From NCBI GenBank assembly GCA_910584635.1, contig CAJUBA010000011.1, forward strand, positions 1 to 58,584: a stretch of 58,584 nt of DNA. The letters are read 5' to 3'. The notes beneath the pieces are model-generated. The model made no database searches, was not told the origin of the DNA, and saw nothing but the letters and a program-made list of their open reading frames with translations. Below are positions 26,282 through 34,793 of the stretch, in pieces (position 1 is the first letter of the stretch; each line of letters starts with the position of its first letter). This DNA is from an uncultured Christensenella sp. GTDB lineage: Bacteria; Bacillota; Clostridia; Christensenellales; UBA3700. Position numbers and translations under genes: made by a program.

Positions 26282-29200
26282 ATGTCAGAAGTAAATAATT
26301 TTGATTCTATAAAAATAGGCGTTGCCTCTCCTGAAAAAATCAGATCTTGGTCGCACGGCGAAGTTCTGAAACCCGAAACAATCAATTACAGAACTCAAAA
26401 ACCCGAAAAAGACGGTTTGTTCTGCGAAAAGATATTCGGACCTACCAAGGATTGGGAGTGTCATTGCGGTAAATATAAACGTATCAGATATAAAGGCGTA
26501 ATCTGCGACAAGTGCGGCGTAGAAGTTACCAAAGCCAAAGTAAGAAGAGAGAGAATGGGTCATATTGAACTTGCCGCTCCCGTATCTCACATTTGGTATT
26601 ATAAGGGCGTTCCATCGAGAATAAGCGTAGTGCTTGACCTTTCTCCGAAAGACGTCGACCTCGTACTTTATTTCAATAAATATATCGTTTTGGATAAAGG
26701 TAATACGGATTTGAACGTAAAAGAGGTCATCGAAGATAAAGAACTTGCCGACGTTCAGGCAAGATTCAAAGACAACCTCGGTTCGTTCAGAGTAGGCATG
26801 GGCGCGGAAGCAATCAAAGAATTGCTCGCGAACATAGACCTTGAAAAAGAATCGGCAAAACTCAAAGCAATCGTAGCGGAAAACAGCGACAAAGCGAACA
26901 GCCAGAGAAGACTTAAAGCGGTTAAGCGTCTTGACATAATCGAGGCGTTCAGAGTAAGCGGAAACAGACCCGAATGGATGATATTGGACGTTCTTCCCGT
27001 TCTTCCTCCCGAACTCAGACCTATGGTTCCGCTCGACGGCGGAAGATACGCTGCGTCCGATCTCAACGATTTGTATCGCAGGGTTATTAACAGAAACAAC
27101 AGACTTAAAAAACTTATGGAATTCGGCGCTCCCGATATTATCGTAAGAAACGAAAAGAGAATGTTGCAAGAAGCGGTTGACGCCCTCATCGACAACGGTC
27201 GCAGAGGAAAGGCGGTAACAGGTCCGGGCAACAGAGAACTCAAATCGTTGACCGCTCTTCTCAAAGGTAAGCAAGGACGTTTCCGTCAAAACCTTTTGGG
27301 TAAGCGCGTAGACTATTCGGGACGTTCGGTAATCGTAGTAGGACCGGAACTCAAGATGTATCAATGCGGTATTCCTAAGGAAATGGCTATCGAACTGTTC
27401 AAGCCGTTCGTTATGAAAAAACTCGTTGAAAGAGGAACTTGTCTTAACATAAAGAGCGCTAAGAGAGTTATCGAAAGAGCGCAGGATGACGTAGTATGGG
27501 ATATACTCGAAGAGGTAATCAAAGACCATCCGGTACTTCTCAACCGCGCGCCGTCTTTGCACAGACTTTCTATTCAGGCTTTTGAGCCGGTGCTTGTAGA
27601 AGGCAGAGCAATCAAGTTGCATCCGCTCGTATGTAGCGCGTTTAACGCGGACTTCGACGGCGACCAGATGGCGGTTCACGTTCCTTTGTCGATAGAAGCG
27701 AGAACGGAAGCAAGATTCCTTATGCTCTCCACAAACAATATTCTCAAACTCAGCGACGGCAAGCCTGTCGTATCGCCGACGCAGGATATGGTTATCGGTT
27801 CGTATTACATGACGATGGAAAAGGACGGAGGTTTGGGCGAAGGCAGATACTTCCGCAATCCCGAAGAAGCGATGATGGCTTATCAGGACGGACAAATCAG
27901 TCTTCAATCCAAAATATTCGTAAGAGTGGAAAAAGTAGTCGACGGAGTAAAATATTCCAAGAGATTGCATACCACTATCGGTAGAATAATATTCAACGGC
28001 GCGATTCCGCAGGATTTACATTTCGTACCGAGAGATACTCCAGAGCAACAACTTGACCTCGAAGTAGATTTCAGAGTAGGTAAGAAGGAACTTTCCAGAA
28101 TAGTAGACGCTTGTTTCAAATATAAGGGCGCTACGGAAACTTCCATTATTCTTGACAGGATTAAGGCTCAAGGCTATAAGTACTCCACAGTGGGCGCAAT
28201 AACTGCGAGCGTATTCGATATGCACGTTCCGCCAAAGAAGAAAGAAATCATCAGCGGCGCGGAAGAAAACGTCGTAACTATCGAAAAGCAGTTCAAGAAA
28301 GGACGTCTTACCGAAGAAGACAGATATAAGCAAACAATCGCGGTATGGCAAAAAGCGCTTGCCGACATCAACGTAGAACTCAAAAAAGGACTTGACGAGT
28401 TCAACCCGATTTGGATGATGGCAAACTCCGGCGCCCGCGGCAGCATGACTCAGATTTCTCAGTTGTGCGGTATGAAAGGACTTGTCGCAGACCCGTCCGG
28501 ACGTACTATCGAATTGCCGATTAAGGCGTCGCTCCGCGAAGGACTTTCCGTACTTGAATACTTTATTTCCTCGCACGGCGGACGTAAAGGTATGGCGGAT
28601 ACCGCGTTGAAGACAGCGGACTCCGGTTATTTGACCCGTCGTCTTGTAGACGTATCTCAGGACGTTATTGTAAATGAATTGGATTGCGGCGACAACAGAG
28701 GTATTACGGTAGAACTCGAAGGCGAGAACACGAAAGAATTTATCGAGCGTATTGACGGTAGATTCGTTATGGAAGACGTTGTTGACGAAAACGGCAATTC
28801 AATTATAGAAAAAGATACTATGGCTACGCCTGAACAGGCTAAGGCTATCGCGGAAGCGGGAGTTAAGAAAGTTAAAATCAGAAGCATACTCATGTGTAAA
28901 TCCGCTCACGGCGTTTGCGCAAAGTGTTACGGTAAGAACATGGCTTCCGGAAATTCCGTAAAACTCGGCGAAGCGGTCGGTATCATAGCGGCGCAGTCTA
29001 TCGGCGAACCCGGTACGCAGTTGACGATGAGAACCTTCCACACGGGCGGCGTAGCATTGTCCGGCGATATTACCAACGGCTTGCCCAGAGTCGAGGAACT
29101 GTTTGAAGCAAGAAGACCGAAAGGTCAGGCCTTGGTTGCAGACATTGCGGGCGAAGTTGATATAGATACATCAAAGAGAGTTTTGACTATCACGTCTCCT

Positions 29201-29854
29201 AAGGGCGACAAGGTAGATTATAAACTCGTCTTCGGTCAGAAACTCAAAGTTGAAGACGGACAGACGGTTGCAGCCGGCGACGTATTGACGCAAGGCAGCA
29301 TCTATCCGCAAGACATTTTGAGGACGAAGGGCGTAAGAGGCGTTCAGGATTACATCATTAAGGAAGTTAAAGTTCCTTACGCGAGCGCCGGCGTTGACAT
29401 CAACGAAAAACATATCGAGATAGTCGTAAGACAGATGCTCAGAAAAGTCAAGATAGAAAATCAAGGCGACACGTCTATGATGCCGGGCGAATACGTAGAT
29501 ATATTTGCGTACGAGGCTGAAAACGAAAAAGTTATCGAAAACGGAGGCCGTCCGGCTACCGCGAAGAGAACTTTGCTCGGTATCACGAAAGCCGCTTTGG
29601 CTACGGAATCCTTCCTTTCCGCCGCTTCCTTCCAAGAAACAGCGAAAGTACTTACCGAAGCCGCTATTAAGAATAAGGTCGACCATCTTATCGGACTTAA
29701 AGAAAACGTTATTCTCGGTAAACTTATCCCTGCTGGTACCGGTATGAAGCGTTACCGCAATATCGTATCTTTGCCGGCTAACAGCGCAGAAAACAGAATA
29801 GTTGAGGAAAGCATTTCTGATAAGTTTGCTCTCGAAGACGATATTGAAGACTAA
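26282..29854 (+). CDS. rpoC: DNA-directed RNA polymerase subunit beta'
   Basis: 1190 aa. N-terminal zinc ribbon CHCGKYKRIRYKGVICDKCG (about residues 60-79), the catalytic Mg-binding loop NADFDGDQMAVH (about 458), the bridge-helix/trigger-loop region, and the second zinc site CKSAHGVCAKCYG (about 870). The length fits the Bacillota form without large insertions. AAGGAGGT lies 5 nt before the ATG. Translated in tandem with rpoB and closed by the terminator at 29864. Confidence 0.99.
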   Translation: MSEVNNFDSIKIGVASPEKIRSWSHGEVLKPETINYRTQKPEKDGLFCEKIFGPTKDWECHCGKYKRIRYKGVICDKCGVEVTKAKVRRERMGHIELAAPVSHIWYYKGVPSRISVVLDLSPKDVDLVLYFNKYIVLDKGNTDLNVKEVIEDKELADVQARFKDNLGSFRVGMGAEAIKELLANIDLEKESAKLKAIVAENSDKANSQRRLKAVKRLDIIEAFRVSGNRPEWMILDVLPVLPPELRPMVPLDGGRYAASDLNDLYRRVINRNNRLKKLMEFGAPDIIVRNEKRMLQEAVDALIDNGRRGKAVTGPGNRELKSLTALLKGKQGRFRQNLLGKRVDYSGRSVIVVGPELKMYQCGIPKEMAIELFKPFVMKKLVERGTCLNIKSAKRVIERAQDDVVWDILEEVIKDHPVLLNRAPSLHRLSIQAFEPVLVEGRAIKLHPLVCSAFNADFDGDQMAVHVPLSIEARTEARFLMLSTNNILKLSDGKPVVSPTQDMVIGSYYMTMEKDGGLGEGRYFRNPEEAMMAYQDGQISLQSKIFVRVEKVVDGVKYSKRLHTTIGRIIFNGAIPQDLHFVPRDTPEQQLDLEVDFRVGKKELSRIVDACFKYKGATETSIILDRIKAQGYKYSTVGAITASVFDMHVPPKKKEIISGAEENVVTIEKQFKKGRLTEEDRYKQTIAVWQKALADINVELKKGLDEFNPIWMMANSGARGSMTQISQLCGMKGLVADPSGRTIELPIKASLREGLSVLEYFISSHGGRKGMADTALKTADSGYLTRRLVDVSQDVIVNELDCGDNRGITVELEGENTKEFIERIDGRFVMEDVVDENGNSIIEKDTMATPEQAKAIAEAGVKKVKIRSILMCKSAHGVCAKCYGKNMASGNSVKLGEAVGIIAAQSIGEPGTQLTMRTFHTGGVALSGDITNGLPRVEELFEARRPKGQALVADIAGEVDIDTSKRVLTITSPKGDKVDYKLVFGQKLKVEDGQTVAAGDVLTQGSIYPQDILRTKGVRGVQDYIIKEVKVPYASAGVDINEKHIEIVVRQMLRKVKIENQGDTSMMPGEYVDIFAYEAENEKVIENGGRPATAKRTLLGITKAALATESFLSAASFQETAKVLTEAAIKNKVDHLIGLKENVILGKLIPAGTGMKRYRNIVSLPANSAENRIVEESISDKFALEDDIED

Positions 29855-29863
29855 TATTCAGAT

Positions 29864-29893
29864 TTTTCGGACGGGCTAGCCGTCCGAAAAATA
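29864..29893 (+). terminator. Terminator after rpoC
   Basis: The arms TTCGGACGG and CCGTCCGAA flank a GCTAG-type loop and are followed by an A-rich tract; TTTTT precedes the stem. Hairpin symmetry is perfect, so it may work in both directions. Confidence 0.75.
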
Positions 29894-30011
29894 ATCCGAT
29901 TGTCTAATCGGCTGTTTAAGTTCAATCCGAGTTGATTATTTGCCTAAACATAATTTTGAGAATATGTTCGGCTAGATATATTCGGTTGAATTAGAAAAAC
30001 TTAATATTTAT

Positions 30012-30106
30012 ATTCTATGAAGAGTGTGGGAGTGCCGGACACTGCGAACACACAGCAACCTCTCGAAAGGTGCTAAATTCCGCAAGTTTACTTGACAGAT
30101 AGAAGA
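30012..30106 (+). ncRNA. SAM-I (S-box) riboswitch aptamer
   Basis: P1 is TTCTAT (30013-30018) with ATAGAA (30099-30104), followed by the conserved AAGAG. The P2 stem GTGTG/CACAC carries the kink-turn GGA..GAA pair. The core GCAACC (30055-30060), AAGGTGCTAAATTCC (30067-30081) and a P4 hairpin CAAG-TTTA-CTTG then match the S-box consensus. The distal P2 hairpin AGTG-CCGGA-CACT differs from the usual CTGGCCC form. It lies upstream of metK and should switch off transcription when SAM is high. Confidence 0.9.
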
Positions 30107-30132
30107 AACGCGATGTCAAAACATCGAATACA

Positions 30133-30160
30133 AGTCGCTGTCGGGTACGGCGACTTTTTA
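30133..30160 (+). terminator. Riboswitch expression platform terminator
   Basis: AGTCGC (30133-30138) pairs with GCGACT (30150-30155), followed by TTTTT. It sits between the SAM-I aptamer and metK, 26 nt before the start codon, as expected for SAM-dependent termination. Confidence 0.82.
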
Positions 30161-30185
30161 ACGTCGTTTAATACTAAGGAGTAAT

Positions 30186-31376
30186 ATGGTAAAAAGATTA
30201 TTTACAAGCGAAAGCGTAACCGAAGGTCATCCCGATAAGGTTTGCGACAAAATATCAGACAGCGTGCTTGACGCGCTGCTCGAACAAGATCCGACCAGCA
30301 GAGTCGCTTGCGAAACCTGTACGAACACGGGATTTATCTTGGTTATGGGAGAAATCACTTCCAACGCTAATATAGATTACGAAAGCGTCGTCAGAAAAGC
30401 GGCGTTGGAAATAGGTTATGACAGTGAAGAAAAAGGTCTTGACGCGAATAATTGCGAAGTAATTATAAGATTGGACAAGCAGTCCGCGGATATTGCTATG
30501 GGTGTGGACAGTTCGCTTGAAAACAAAGAAAGCGGAAAAGATAAATACGATCTTATAGGAGCGGGAGACCAGGGCATGATGTTCGGATACGCCTGCGACG
30601 AAACGCCCGCGCTCATGCCAATGCCTATCTATCTTGCGCACAAACTTACGGAGAAACTTACCGAAGTTCGCAAATCGGGCAAATTGAAATATCTGCGCCC
30701 CGACGGCAAAGCGCAAGTGTCCGTCGAATACGAAGACGATAAAGTAAGCAGAATTGAAGCGATAGTACTTTCCGCTCAGCATGACGACGATATAGATACT
30801 CAAACGTTGAGAAAAGATCTCAAACAATACGTTATTGACGCAGTTATTCCCAACGGTCTTATAGATAAAGAAACAAAGATATATATCAACCCTACAGGAA
30901 GATTCGTTATAGGCGGACCGCACGGCGACAGCGGTCTTACCGGAAGAAAAATAATTGTCGATACTTACGGCGGCTACTGTCCTCACGGAGGAGGCGCTTT
31001 CTCGGGTAAAGACAGTACGAAAGTCGATAGATCGGCTTGTTATATGGCAAGATACGTATGTAAGAACTTAGTGGCGAGCGGTATCGCAAAAAGATGTCAG
31101 TTGGACGTCGCGTACGCGATAGGCGTCGCAAAACCCGTGTCCGTAAACGTAAATACCTTCGGAACAAGCAAACTGAACAATGTTCAAATTGCGCAAATCG
31201 TCAAAAAAGTGTTTGATTTGCGTCCTTTGGCTATAATAGAACAACTTGAATTAAGAAAACCGCAATTTGCAAAGACGAGCAATTACGGACATTTCGGAAG
31301 AGAAGACCAAGGCTTCAAGTGGGAAGAATGCGACAAAGCCGAAGAGATAGCGCGTTTGGCGTCGATAATGGCTTGA
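30186..31376 (+). CDS. metK: S-adenosylmethionine synthase
   Basis: 396 aa, makes SAM from Met and ATP. Family signatures are SVTEGHPDKVCDKISD (about residues 9-24), GAGDQGMMFGYA (about 120), and PHGDSGLTGRKIIVDTYGG with GGGAFSGKD (about 240-275). AAGGAG lies 5 nt before the ATG. Expression is governed by the SAM-I riboswitch directly upstream, a feedback loop on its own product. Confidence 0.98.
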   Translation: MVKRLFTSESVTEGHPDKVCDKISDSVLDALLEQDPTSRVACETCTNTGFILVMGEITSNANIDYESVVRKAALEIGYDSEEKGLDANNCEVIIRLDKQSADIAMGVDSSLENKESGKDKYDLIGAGDQGMMFGYACDETPALMPMPIYLAHKLTEKLTEVRKSGKLKYLRPDGKAQVSVEYEDDKVSRIEAIVLSAQHDDDIDTQTLRKDLKQYVIDAVIPNGLIDKETKIYINPTGRFVIGGPHGDSGLTGRKIIVDTYGGYCPHGGGAFSGKDSTKVDRSACYMARYVCKNLVASGIAKRCQLDVAYAIGVAKPVSVNVNTFGTSKLNNVQIAQIVKKVFDLRPLAIIEQLELRKPQFAKTSNYGHFGREDQGFKWEECDKAEEIARLASIMA

Positions 31377-31388
31377 CGTCCGTTTAGG

Positions 31389-31418
31389 TTGACATAAAGC
31401 ATAATAATAACTTAGAAT
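31389..31418 (+). promoter_or_regulatory. Promoter of recD2
   Basis: TTGACA at 31389-31394, 18-nt spacer, TAGAAT at 31413-31418. The expected transcription start near 31425 falls inside the metK terminator hairpin at 31421-31438, so the new transcript would lack most of the 5' arm and escape that terminator. Confidence 0.6.
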
Positions 31419-31420
31419 AT

Positions 31421-31444
31421 AGGGGGAGAAATCCCCCTGTTTTT
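31421..31444 (+). terminator. Terminator after metK
   Basis: Perfect 7-bp stem AGGGGGA / TCCCCCT with GAAA tetraloop followed by GTTTTT. It abuts the recD2 coding region. Confidence 0.85.
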
Positions 31445-31456
31445 ATGGAGAAGAGA

Positions 31457-33676
31457 ATGGAAATAGTCAAAGGTTATGTAGAAGAAATAGTTTTTCGAAA
31501 CGTCGACAACGGATATTGCGTAATATACGTCAACGCCGACGATAATCTTTTGACTGCCGTAGGAAATTTTCCGCCTATCGAAGAGGGAGAGTATCTCGAA
31601 ATGAAAGGCGAATACGTTCAAAATAAAAAATTCGGAGAACAGTTCAACGTAAGCGAATGCAAGATAGTCAGTCCCGATTCTCTCGAATCTGTATGCAAAT
31701 ATCTTGCAAGCGGACTTTTTTACGGGGTCGGAGAAGTTACGGCTAGAAATATAGTCGACGCTTTCGGAGTTCAAGCGTTGGACGTAATTGAGAAGTATCC
31801 AAACAAAGTCGCTCAAATCAAAGGACTTTCTCTCAAAAAGGCTATGGCTATTCACGAGGCTTACGTTGTTCATAAAGAGCAACAAGCGACCATAGTTTAT
31901 TTGCAGAATTTTGAAATCAGCCTTAATTTGGCGCTTAAAATTTATAAAAAGTACGGCGACGGAACAAAACGTATTATAGAAAAAAATCCATATCAAATGG
32001 TAGAGGACGTGGAGGGAGTAGGATTCATAACCGCGGACAAGATTGCTCTTAATATGGGTTTTGATCAGTTCAGCAGATTCCGAGTCAGCGCCGCCATAGG
32101 ACACGTTTTGCGCGAAGGCGCGAATAAAAACGGTCATACCTATTTGCTTAGGGAAGAAATTGTACGCGAAGTATGCCGACTGTTGAAAATGGACAGCAAA
32201 GAATACAGTTTCATGGTGGAGAGCATAATTCTCGACAACGTCGTAATGGGTAAGATAATTATAGTAAACAATGACGGCGAAGAGAAAGTCATGCTTACGA
32301 AGATGTACGAAAACGAAAACGGCATAGCGAAAAGTATCGCGGATATGATGCTTGGAGCGGAGCCTATGGACCTCAATTTCGACGTCGATATAAGAGATTT
32401 TCAAAAATCTCACAACATTACTTTGCATGAAGGACAGATAGAAGCGGTCAAAAACTGCGTAAAGTACGGCGTCAACGTAATTACCGGCGGACCGGGTACG
32501 GGAAAGACTACTATTATAAAATGTATCATATATTTGCTTAAAAAGCAGTACGCGAAAGTATTGCTTTGCGCGCCTACCGGAAGAGCGTCTAAAAGATTAG
32601 CCGAAGCGACGGGCGAGGACGCGAAGACTATTCACAGGCTTTTGGATTTGGACTTTACCGGCGGGAAAGGTCATTTTAATTACAACGAAGATACTAGGTT
32701 GAACGCCGACGTTGTAATAGTCGACGAAGTCAGTATGTGCGACGAGTATGTTTTTTACGCTTTGGTAAGAGCGATAAAAAAAGGCGCGAGATTGATACTT
32801 GTAGGGGATAAAGACCAGTTGCCGTCTGTCGGCGCGGGAAATATTTTATCGGATATCATTTCATGCGACGTGATTCCCGTGAATTATCTTACTCAAATTT
32901 ACAGACAGAGCGACGACAGTTTGATAATAGAAAACGCGCACAAAGTCAACCGCGGTCTTATGCCTACTATAGACAACCGCTCAAAAGACTTTTTCTTCGA
33001 CGCGCAAGCAGACACTCAGATTATGTTGAAAAACTGTATTGACCTTACTACAAAAAGACTGCCCGCATTTGCCAAAATATCCCCGAAGGACATACAGGTG
33101 CTTTGTCCTATGAAAAAAGGTATTTTGGGAGTAGAGAATATAAATGTGGAAATGCAAAAAGCGCTTAATCCGCCGTCGCCAGAAAAGGGAGAAATTCGCT
33201 CGGGAAGCAACATTTTCAGAGTGGGCGATAAGATTATTCATACCGTCAACAATTATCAAATGGAATGGGTGTCGCCGTACGGCGTGAGCGGAAGCGGAGT
33301 GTTCAACGGCGATATAGGATATATTATAGAAGTCAACAAAAGTCAGCCAAGCATGAAAGTCGAATTTGACGACGGCAAAATAGCGACCTATAAACATGAA
33401 AATTTTGACGAACTTGCGCTTGCTTACGCAATAAGTATTCACAAGTCGCAAGGCTCGGAATTTCCCGCGGTAATTATAACCGTCAGCGGGGGCAATCCTT
33501 TCTTGATGACAAGGAACTTGCTTTATACAGCCATTACCAGGGCGAAGTCTTTTGTCGTAATAGAAGGCTCGAAAGAAAGCGTATCGAAAATGGTCAAAAA
33601 CGACTATACGGCAAAACGCAATACATTACTTTGCGATTTTATTAAAGAAAACTGTAAGAAAGTAGGGATAGAGTAA
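31457..33676 (+). CDS. recD2: RecD2-type ATP-dependent DNA helicase
   Basis: SF1B 5'-3' helicase without RecBC partners, used in repair and recombination. N-terminal OB-like and HhH regions (YQMVEDVEGVGFITADKIA), Walker A GGPGTGKTTIIK, Walker B VDEVSMCDEY, GDKDQLPSVGAGN, and the C-terminal AISIHKSQGSEFPAVI and TAITRAKSFVVI. I choose the ATG at 31457 (739 aa) because GGAG lies six bases before it; the ATG at 31445 directly follows the terminator U-tract and has no ribosome binding site. Confidence 0.93.
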   Translation: MEIVKGYVEEIVFRNVDNGYCVIYVNADDNLLTAVGNFPPIEEGEYLEMKGEYVQNKKFGEQFNVSECKIVSPDSLESVCKYLASGLFYGVGEVTARNIVDAFGVQALDVIEKYPNKVAQIKGLSLKKAMAIHEAYVVHKEQQATIVYLQNFEISLNLALKIYKKYGDGTKRIIEKNPYQMVEDVEGVGFITADKIALNMGFDQFSRFRVSAAIGHVLREGANKNGHTYLLREEIVREVCRLLKMDSKEYSFMVESIILDNVVMGKIIIVNNDGEEKVMLTKMYENENGIAKSIADMMLGAEPMDLNFDVDIRDFQKSHNITLHEGQIEAVKNCVKYGVNVITGGPGTGKTTIIKCIIYLLKKQYAKVLLCAPTGRASKRLAEATGEDAKTIHRLLDLDFTGGKGHFNYNEDTRLNADVVIVDEVSMCDEYVFYALVRAIKKGARLILVGDKDQLPSVGAGNILSDIISCDVIPVNYLTQIYRQSDDSLIIENAHKVNRGLMPTIDNRSKDFFFDAQADTQIMLKNCIDLTTKRLPAFAKISPKDIQVLCPMKKGILGVENINVEMQKALNPPSPEKGEIRSGSNIFRVGDKIIHTVNNYQMEWVSPYGVSGSGVFNGDIGYIIEVNKSQPSMKVEFDDGKIATYKHENFDELALAYAISIHKSQGSEFPAVIITVSGGNPFLMTRNLLYTAITRAKSFVVIEGSKESVSKMVKNDYTAKRNTLLCDFIKENCKKVGIE

Positions 33677-33691
33677 TTTGAATAATATTTA

Positions 33692-33728
33692 CGGCGTCTG
33701 CAAAGATTGTAAACGCCGCTATTTTTTT
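33692..33728 (+). terminator. Terminator after recD2
   Basis: CGGCGT (33692-33697) pairs with ACGCCG (33713-33718) and is followed by a run of seven T. Confidence 0.75.
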
Positions 33729-33777
33729 AATCGGATTTAGGATTTTGTTTTATTATCAATAAGATTAAACAACGCTA

Positions 33778-34005
33778 TTAGTTGGATTTGTAATAATCGT
33801 TTACGCAAAGTATTTCGTTTGCGTCTAATTTGAGTATCGCGCAAAGATTTGCAAGCGTATCAAGCGAAGGCATTTTTCGACCTTTGATATAACTGCATAT
33901 CTGCGTAGGACTGATATTTAGAAGGCTTGCAATTTCGGTTTGTCGCAATCCGCTCAATTTGATTTCTTCCGCTAATTTCTGTTGAATTTGTTCAATTTTT
34001 ATCAT
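33778..34005 (-). CDS. XRE-family transcriptional regulator
   Basis: 75 aa, essentially one Cro/C1-type helix-turn-helix: LRQTEIASLLNISPTQICSY (about residues 20-39) then IKGRKMPSLDTLANLCAIL. No ligand or dimerisation domain beyond the HTH. GAGGTGG lies seven bases before the ATG. Its promoter (TTAAAC at 34055-34050, 18 nt, TAAAAT at 34031-34026, minus strand) has operator 1 in the spacer, so autorepression is likely. It is the obvious candidate to bind the palindromic sites in 34029-34333. Confidence 0.88.
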   Translation of the reverse strand: MIKIEQIQQKLAEEIKLSGLRQTEIASLLNISPTQICSYIKGRKMPSLDTLANLCAILKLDANEILCVNDYYKSN

Positions 34006-34028
34006 TTTTCATCCACCTCTTAATAATT

Positions 34029-34106
34029 TTAACCTATTAGGTCAAAAATGTTTAACTTTTGACCCAACGGGTCATAAAAATATGACCACATGACCTAGCG
34101 GGTCAA
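34029..34106. promoter_or_regulatory. Triple operator array 1
   Basis: Three 17-bp palindromes: TTAACC-TATTA-GGTCAA (34029-34045), TTGACC-CAACG-GGTCAT (34059-34075) and ATGACC-TAGCG-GGTCAA (34090-34106). Centres are 30 and 31 bp apart, about three helical turns, so bound dimers would sit on one face. An extra half-site ATGACC lies at 34082. Site 1 covers the xre promoter spacer and site 2 the weak forward promoter (TTAACT ... TAAAAA). Confidence 0.85.
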
Positions 34107-34137
34107 AACTCTAATATAAATGAGAAGGAGTTTTTTT

Positions 34138-34173
34138 ATGGAAAAGAATAGCAACTATGGTGTAGGGTGGTAA
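34138..34173 (+). pseudogene. Remnant of a duplicated copy of the downstream gene (or an 11-aa leader ORF)
   Basis: ATG after GAGAAGGAG encodes only MEKNSNYGVGW before a stop. At DNA level the start region (ATGGAAAA-GAA-AGCAAC ... GGT-GTAAAAG-AAAGCA) aligns with the start of the gene at 34373, with a one-base gap that shifts the frame. With the duplicated operators around it, this looks like a decayed gene 5' end. A functional short peptide cannot be excluded. Confidence 0.6.
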
Positions 34174-34190
34174 AAGAAAAGCATTTAATT

Positions 34191-34235
34191 TTTTACTGGT
34201 TTCTTTTGAATTTGTTTGATTTATCAATTTTGATC
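34191..34235 (-). pseudogene. Remnant of the 5' end of a duplicated xre gene
   Basis: Read on the minus strand, this segment (TTGATAAATCAAACAAATTC followed by AAAAGAAA) aligns with the xre gene start (ATGATAAAAATTGAACAAAT followed by TCAACAGAAA). No ATG or open frame survives. It sits just upstream of operator array 2 exactly as xre sits beside array 1. Confidence 0.65.
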
Positions 34236-34255
34236 AACCTATTTTCTTAATAAAT

Positions 34256-34333
34256 TTAACCTAATAGGTCAAAATATATTTGACATTTGACCCCATAGGT
34301 CATAAAATAATATCAAATGACCCAACGGGTCAA
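34256..34333. promoter_or_regulatory. Triple operator array 2 with promoter
   Basis: Same design as array 1: TTAACC-TAATA-GGTCAA (34256-34272), TTGACC-CCATA-GGTCAT (34287-34303) and ATGACC-CAACG-GGTCAA (34317-34333), with centres 31 and 30 bp apart. A good promoter, TTGACA (34280-34285) - 17 nt - TAAAAT (34303-34308), has the middle operator in its spacer. It drives the gene at 34373, so repression by the XRE protein is likely. Confidence 0.85.
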
Positions 34334-34372
34334 AACTCTGATATTAAAATATAAAAGAGGAGGAGAAGATAT

Positions 34373-34651
34373 ATGGAAAATGAAGAGCAACGAAGAAGCA
34401 AGGTAGTAAAAGTAAAGCAATCGTTTGAATGGTACGTAGTGTTTGATTATCTGCAATTGCTTACAGGGTGTTTGGAAGCGATGAGCGATAAAGAATTCAA
34501 TAAAAAATTCACGGATATTCTAGATTACGCGTCAAATAAAATTTCATTGCCCTTTGAAGGCAATATAAAGCAAATGTATGTCGTGGTAGAGCAGGAAGCG
34601 ACAGATATTGAATATGAAAATTGGTCTGAAGATAGTAATTTCCAACCGTAG
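34373..34651 (+). CDS. Small protein of unknown function controlled by the operator array
   Basis: 92 aa, soluble, no recognised family. It starts with a basic patch (QRRSKVVKVKQ), then a hydrophobic helix-like stretch (WYVVFDYLQLLTGCLEAM) and an acidic C terminus (VVVEQEATDIEYENWSED). Strong GAGGAGG ribosome binding site. It pairs with the divergent xre gene through duplicated operators. A toxin-antitoxin or prophage-like control unit is one possibility, but nothing in the protein proves it. Confidence 0.75.
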   Translation: MENEEQRRSKVVKVKQSFEWYVVFDYLQLLTGCLEAMSDKEFNKKFTDILDYASNKISLPFEGNIKQMYVVVEQEATDIEYENWSEDSNFQP

Positions 34652-34793
34652 ATTTATATTTTCTCAAATCCGACATAATTTACGAAAATTGTAGACGTTT
34701 GGCGCGTCTTTGCTCCCGCCAAAAAACTTGACTAATATACTTATATTATGTTAGTATACTATTGGCAGAATTTGCCAAAGGAAGGTAGCAGTT

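Noticed and set aside
29986..30014. Promoter TTGAAT-17-TATATT for metK
   Set aside because: Its -10 overlaps the P1 5' strand of the SAM-I aptamer, so the transcript would lack P1. The true promoter must lie further upstream; TTGAGA at 29956 with TATATT at 29977 is a weak candidate.
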